From contig CAMLLI010000058.1 of the NCBI GenBank assembly GCA_946480685.1, forward strand, positions 1 through 11,026: a stretch of DNA of 11,026 nt, written 5' to 3'. The notes below the pieces were generated by a model. The model was not told the origin of the DNA and ran no database searches. It was given only the letters and a program-made list of their open reading frames with translations. Shown here one piece after another: positions 8,727-11,026 of the stretch. The translations under genes were made by a program, and so were the position numbers. The stretch is from an uncultured Flammeovirgaceae bacterium. GTDB lineage: Bacteria > Bacteroidota > Bacteroidia > Cytophagales > Cyclobacteriaceae. Each line of letters starts with the position of its first letter. Within the stretch, counting starts at the first letter, position 1.

Positions 8727-8757
8727 CAAATATGAAGCAGCCTATAAATCAAATCAA
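8727..8757 (-). promoter_or_regulatory. Candidate promoter of the DUF4198 gene
   Basis: On the - strand TTG (8755-8757) is followed after 20 nt by CATATTTG (8727-8734), one mismatch from TAnnTTTG. The start codon lies 38 nt beyond the -7 element. Sequence match only; the rest of the 249-nt gap up to the next gene holds only that gene's terminator. Confidence 0.35.
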
Positions 8758-8865
8758 TTAATGAGACAGGAAGTTTCGAAAAATACCCACGGGAGGTTAC
8801 TGTTATCACCAATGGCGGGGATTAAGTGTGTGCGAGAATACCTGCTATATACTAACTGAACGGGC

Positions 8866-8910
8866 ACAAAAAGAAGAAGGCTTCTTGCATTTTCATACAA
8901 GAGGCCTTCT
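8866..8910 (-). terminator. Intrinsic terminator of the T9SS-secreted protein gene
   Basis: On the - strand AGAAGGCCTCTTG (8910-8898) pairs with CAAGAAGCCTTCT (8887-8875), 13 bp with one wobble and a 10-nt loop. It is followed by a T-rich stretch TCTTTTTG (8874-8867). It begins 27 nt past the stop codon of the gene that ends at 8938. Confidence 0.8.
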
Positions 8911-8937
8911 AGTTGTATCTTTCGTATTAGTTGTGGA

Positions 8938-11026
8938 TTATTTATCCGTTACTATAAGTTTCCGAACAAAACCGGAGTCACCGAACTTCAGAACATATAC
9001 ACCTGATGTCAGGTTATCAACCGACACTTCCCCGGAAACGTATCCTGTATCATCTACCGGTAGAGTAACTTGCATCTGCAATTTTCCTAACTGATCAAAA
9101 AACGCAATCTGCATTTCGGTTGTACCGGATACTCCTTCCATTTCAATTTTTATATTGTTACCGAGTGTAGGGTTAGGATAGAGATTCAGACGTGGTGCGT
9201 CCTCACTCTCGTACTGAACCATAGCAACATCAGAATAAACAACGTTACCATCGAAATCAACTTGCTTCAATCTGTAATATGTCTTCCCTACGGCTAACTT
9301 CTCATCGATATATATATACTGTTGAGGATCATTTGTGGTACCATGGCCATCAACCTGTCCTATCGCCGTGAACTTCCGTCCGTCTCTTGATTTTTCGATA
9401 TCGAAGTAATCATTATTAAATTCATTCGCGGTCTTCCATTTCAATTCAACACCACGAGTAATAAGTCGCGCAGTGAAAGACAGCAACTCTACCGGCAAAG
9501 GGCTATTCACATCCGTAGAAGCAAGTGTCTGCGGACTAAAGTTCGTCATGTTGGTTACCGTTACTGAGCCAGCAATGTTTGTCCCGGATTGTGAAAATGT
9601 TCCACCAGCAGTTGGCGGTAAATCCCAACGTGTTCCATCCCATCGCGCTATACGTAAGCTGGTAACGTCACCTACATTTGGAGGTATATAACTTCCGGTG
9701 TTGTATGTCAAAGTAAGGTCTGCAGATGTTGAACCACTTCTTGATATCATCCAGTATTCAAACTTGCTAACCTTGTTAATGTTTGTTGTGTTCATGGTGG
9801 TGTTAGAGTAACCATCCAGTGACGAACTATGATCAAAATATTCAAAGCTCCAGGAGTCTGTCGAACTCGTATTAGCTATAGTTGCAGGTCTATATTTCGC
9901 TGACGGAACACTTCCTAATGGAGCAACAAATGCGCCTGCCGCAGAAATTGTTTTAGTCATCGGTCCATCCACAAAACTGTTTGCCGATCCTCCTGTTAAG
10001 TTGGCCGTTCCAACAGCCAGAACGTTGTTAGATGAAGTGATAACATTACCAGCAATTAACGCCAGGGAATTAGTTATAGATGTAGTACCTGTTCCGGTAA
10101 GAGTAACATCGTTTGCTCCTTTGTCAATAACTAAATCATAGAATGAGTTCGTACCTGTTACTGCCTGATTATTATTGCCATCAAATGTAACTGATCCTGT
10201 GCCTGCGGTAAAGGCACCATTGTTATTCCAGTTACCTGCTATTGCTATATTTGCATTGTTGGCACTATTACTTAAGGTGGTACCTGAAGTAATTGTCAAA
10301 TTGCCATTAACAACAATGTCTGATGCAGTCATTGTAACAGTACCAGCAGAGCCTGAGTAAATACTTATATTGTTGTATGTAGTTCTGTTATTCATGGTCA
10401 TTGGAGCAATGTATTCAATCGTACCTCCACCAGATGATACAAAGGCTGTGTAATTTCCTGCTGGCAAAGTATTGGTGGCGGTTCTCATTGTACCTGTTCC
10501 ACTAATTATCCCCAAGTTGTGTCCAGTTTTAGTACCTATAGACAGTGTCCCATTAATTATTGTTTTATAGGCTCGTCTGCCATTAGTATTTGTATTAATA
10601 CGCGCTCCATTCAAGATAACTACAGGTACTCCATTCGGAACAAAGGCGGATGCGGCCCCCATTCCGGTGGGGTCGGCTGTCCAACTGGTGGCTGTTGTCC
10701 AGTTACCTCCAGTGACGGGGCTCGCAACTGCGGCTGTTATGAGTCGACTATACAATGGAAGTATAGGATTTGGCAATGTATTTATGGTGCCGACAGAGTA
10801 ATCATAATAGTTACCTGCAGACGGTAAATTTGTTGTAGGTGTCGAAGTAAAAGTCATATCAGTAGCGGTAGCACTACCTCCATGACCACTTGTCGTCCAA
10901 CCTAATGGGTCTGCATTTCCGTCCAGATAACCCGCCACCAGAGCCCCACCAGCCCCTGCCATCAATGTGGACGGGTAAGTATATATATGGTCACCACTTG
11001 CAGTGGCATTCAGTGTACTTCCGCGC
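8938..11026 (-). CDS. Large T9SS-secreted protein with C-terminal type A sorting domain (5' end outside window)
   Basis: The - strand frame stays open to the window edge; the 20 codons before the first possible internal start (10960-10965) read as coherent protein, so at least 695 residues are C-terminal to an unseen start. The visible part starts with Gly/Ser/Thr/Asn-rich beta sequence, including GNWTTATSW near 10700. One beta-rich repeat (GNWNNNGAFTAGTGSVTFDG, about 10230-10180) is of the type common in Bacteroidota surface proteins. Next comes a module starting PLPVELLSFTARL (about 9505), with ELKWKTANEFNNDYFDIEKS and TYYRLKQVDFDG, which often precedes T9SS tails. The last 83 residues (8941-9189) are a type A sorting domain: LNLYPNPT, then QIAFFDQLGKLQ, LTSGVYVLKF and the basic end VRKLIVTDK. 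It should cross the inner membrane by Sec and the outer membrane by T9SS, to be released or surface-anchored. No catalytic domain is visible; adhesin or matrix roles are guesses. Confidence 0.92.
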   Translation of the reverse strand, partial: RGSTLNATASGDHIYTYPSTLMAGAGGALVAGYLDGNADPLGWTTSGHGGSATATDMTFTSTPTTNLPSAGNYYDYSVGTINTLPNPILPLYSRLITAAVASPVTGGNWTTATSWTADPTGMGAASAFVPNGVPVVILNGARINTNTNGRRAYKTIINGTLSIGTKTGHNLGIISGTGTMRTATNTLPAGNYTAFVSSGGGTIEYIAPMTMNNRTTYNNISIYSGSAGTVTMTASDIVVNGNLTITSGTTLSNSANNANIAIAGNWNNNGAFTAGTGSVTFDGNNNQAVTGTNSFYDLVIDKGANDVTLTGTGTTSITNSLALIAGNVITSSNNVLAVGTANLTGGSANSFVDGPMTKTISAAGAFVAPLGSVPSAKYRPATIANTSSTDSWSFEYFDHSSSLDGYSNTTMNTTNINKVSKFEYWMISRSGSTSADLTLTYNTGSYIPPNVGDVTSLRIARWDGTRWDLPPTAGGTFSQSGTNIAGSVTVTNMTNFSPQTLASTDVNSPLPVELLSFTARLITRGVELKWKTANEFNNDYFDIEKSRDGRKFTAIGQVDGHGTTNDPQQYIYIDEKLAVGKTYYRLKQVDFDGNVVYSDVAMVQYESEDAPRLNLYPNPTLGNNIKIEMEGVSGTTEMQIAFFDQLGKLQMQVTLPVDDTGYVSGEVSVDNLTSGVYVLKFGDSGFVRKLIVTDK

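Noticed and set aside
8689..8937. A possible metal- or cobalamin-sensing riboswitch ahead of the DUF4198 gene
   Set aside because: I looked for conserved riboswitch cores and saw none; the gap is accounted for by a promoter candidate and a terminator.

Overview
The window looks like a chromosomal segment of a Bacteroidota bacterium, most likely from Cytophagales or a neighbouring order; this is inferred from protein families only. The signs are a secreted protein with a C-terminal type IX secretion (T9SS) sorting domain, a TonB-dependent receptor with an N-terminal carboxypeptidase-regulatory-like domain, TAnnTTTG-type promoter elements, and an absence of obvious Shine-Dalgarno sequences. Eight protein-coding genes are supported. 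Only the first is on the + strand; the other seven are on the - strand. The first and last genes are cut by the window edges. I see no rRNA, tRNA, CRISPR array, transposase or prophage gene.

Left part (1-4223). The 3' end of an error-prone DNA polymerase gene (dnaE2) converges on a small conserved hypothetical gene (697-948). Next, on the - strand, is a tight two-gene unit: a lipoprotein with a complete vanadium haloperoxidase/PAP2 active-site signature, followed 10 nt later by an eight-helix DoxX-like membrane protein that is visibly an internal duplication. A 13-bp hairpin lies beyond the DoxX gene, and a palindrome-rich region precedes the haloperoxidase gene. A single-pass membrane protein of unknown function lies further upstream.

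Middle part (4224-7974). An AlkD-like HEAT-repeat DNA alkylation repair gene ends 2 nt from a perfect 16-bp inverted repeat. Upstream of it, an intrinsic terminator closes a large gene for a siderophore-type TonB-dependent outer-membrane receptor. That gene carries a pure (CAA)11 tract just after its signal peptide. The 323-nt gap upstream of the receptor holds a candidate promoter, a palindrome and the terminator of the next gene.

Right part (7975-11026). A periplasmic DUF4198 protein, a family often linked to metal uptake, is followed by the C-terminal 695 residues of a large T9SS-secreted surface or extracellular protein.

Functionally, the DUF4198 protein and the TonB-dependent receptor probably form a metal or siderophore acquisition neighbourhood. 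The haloperoxidase/DoxX pair looks like an envelope redox unit of unknown substrate. DnaE2 and the alkylation repair protein are separate DNA-damage functions. I found no clearly new multi-gene system. The least ordinary items are the haloperoxidase plus doubled-DoxX unit with its palindromic upstream region, and the coding microsatellite in the receptor.
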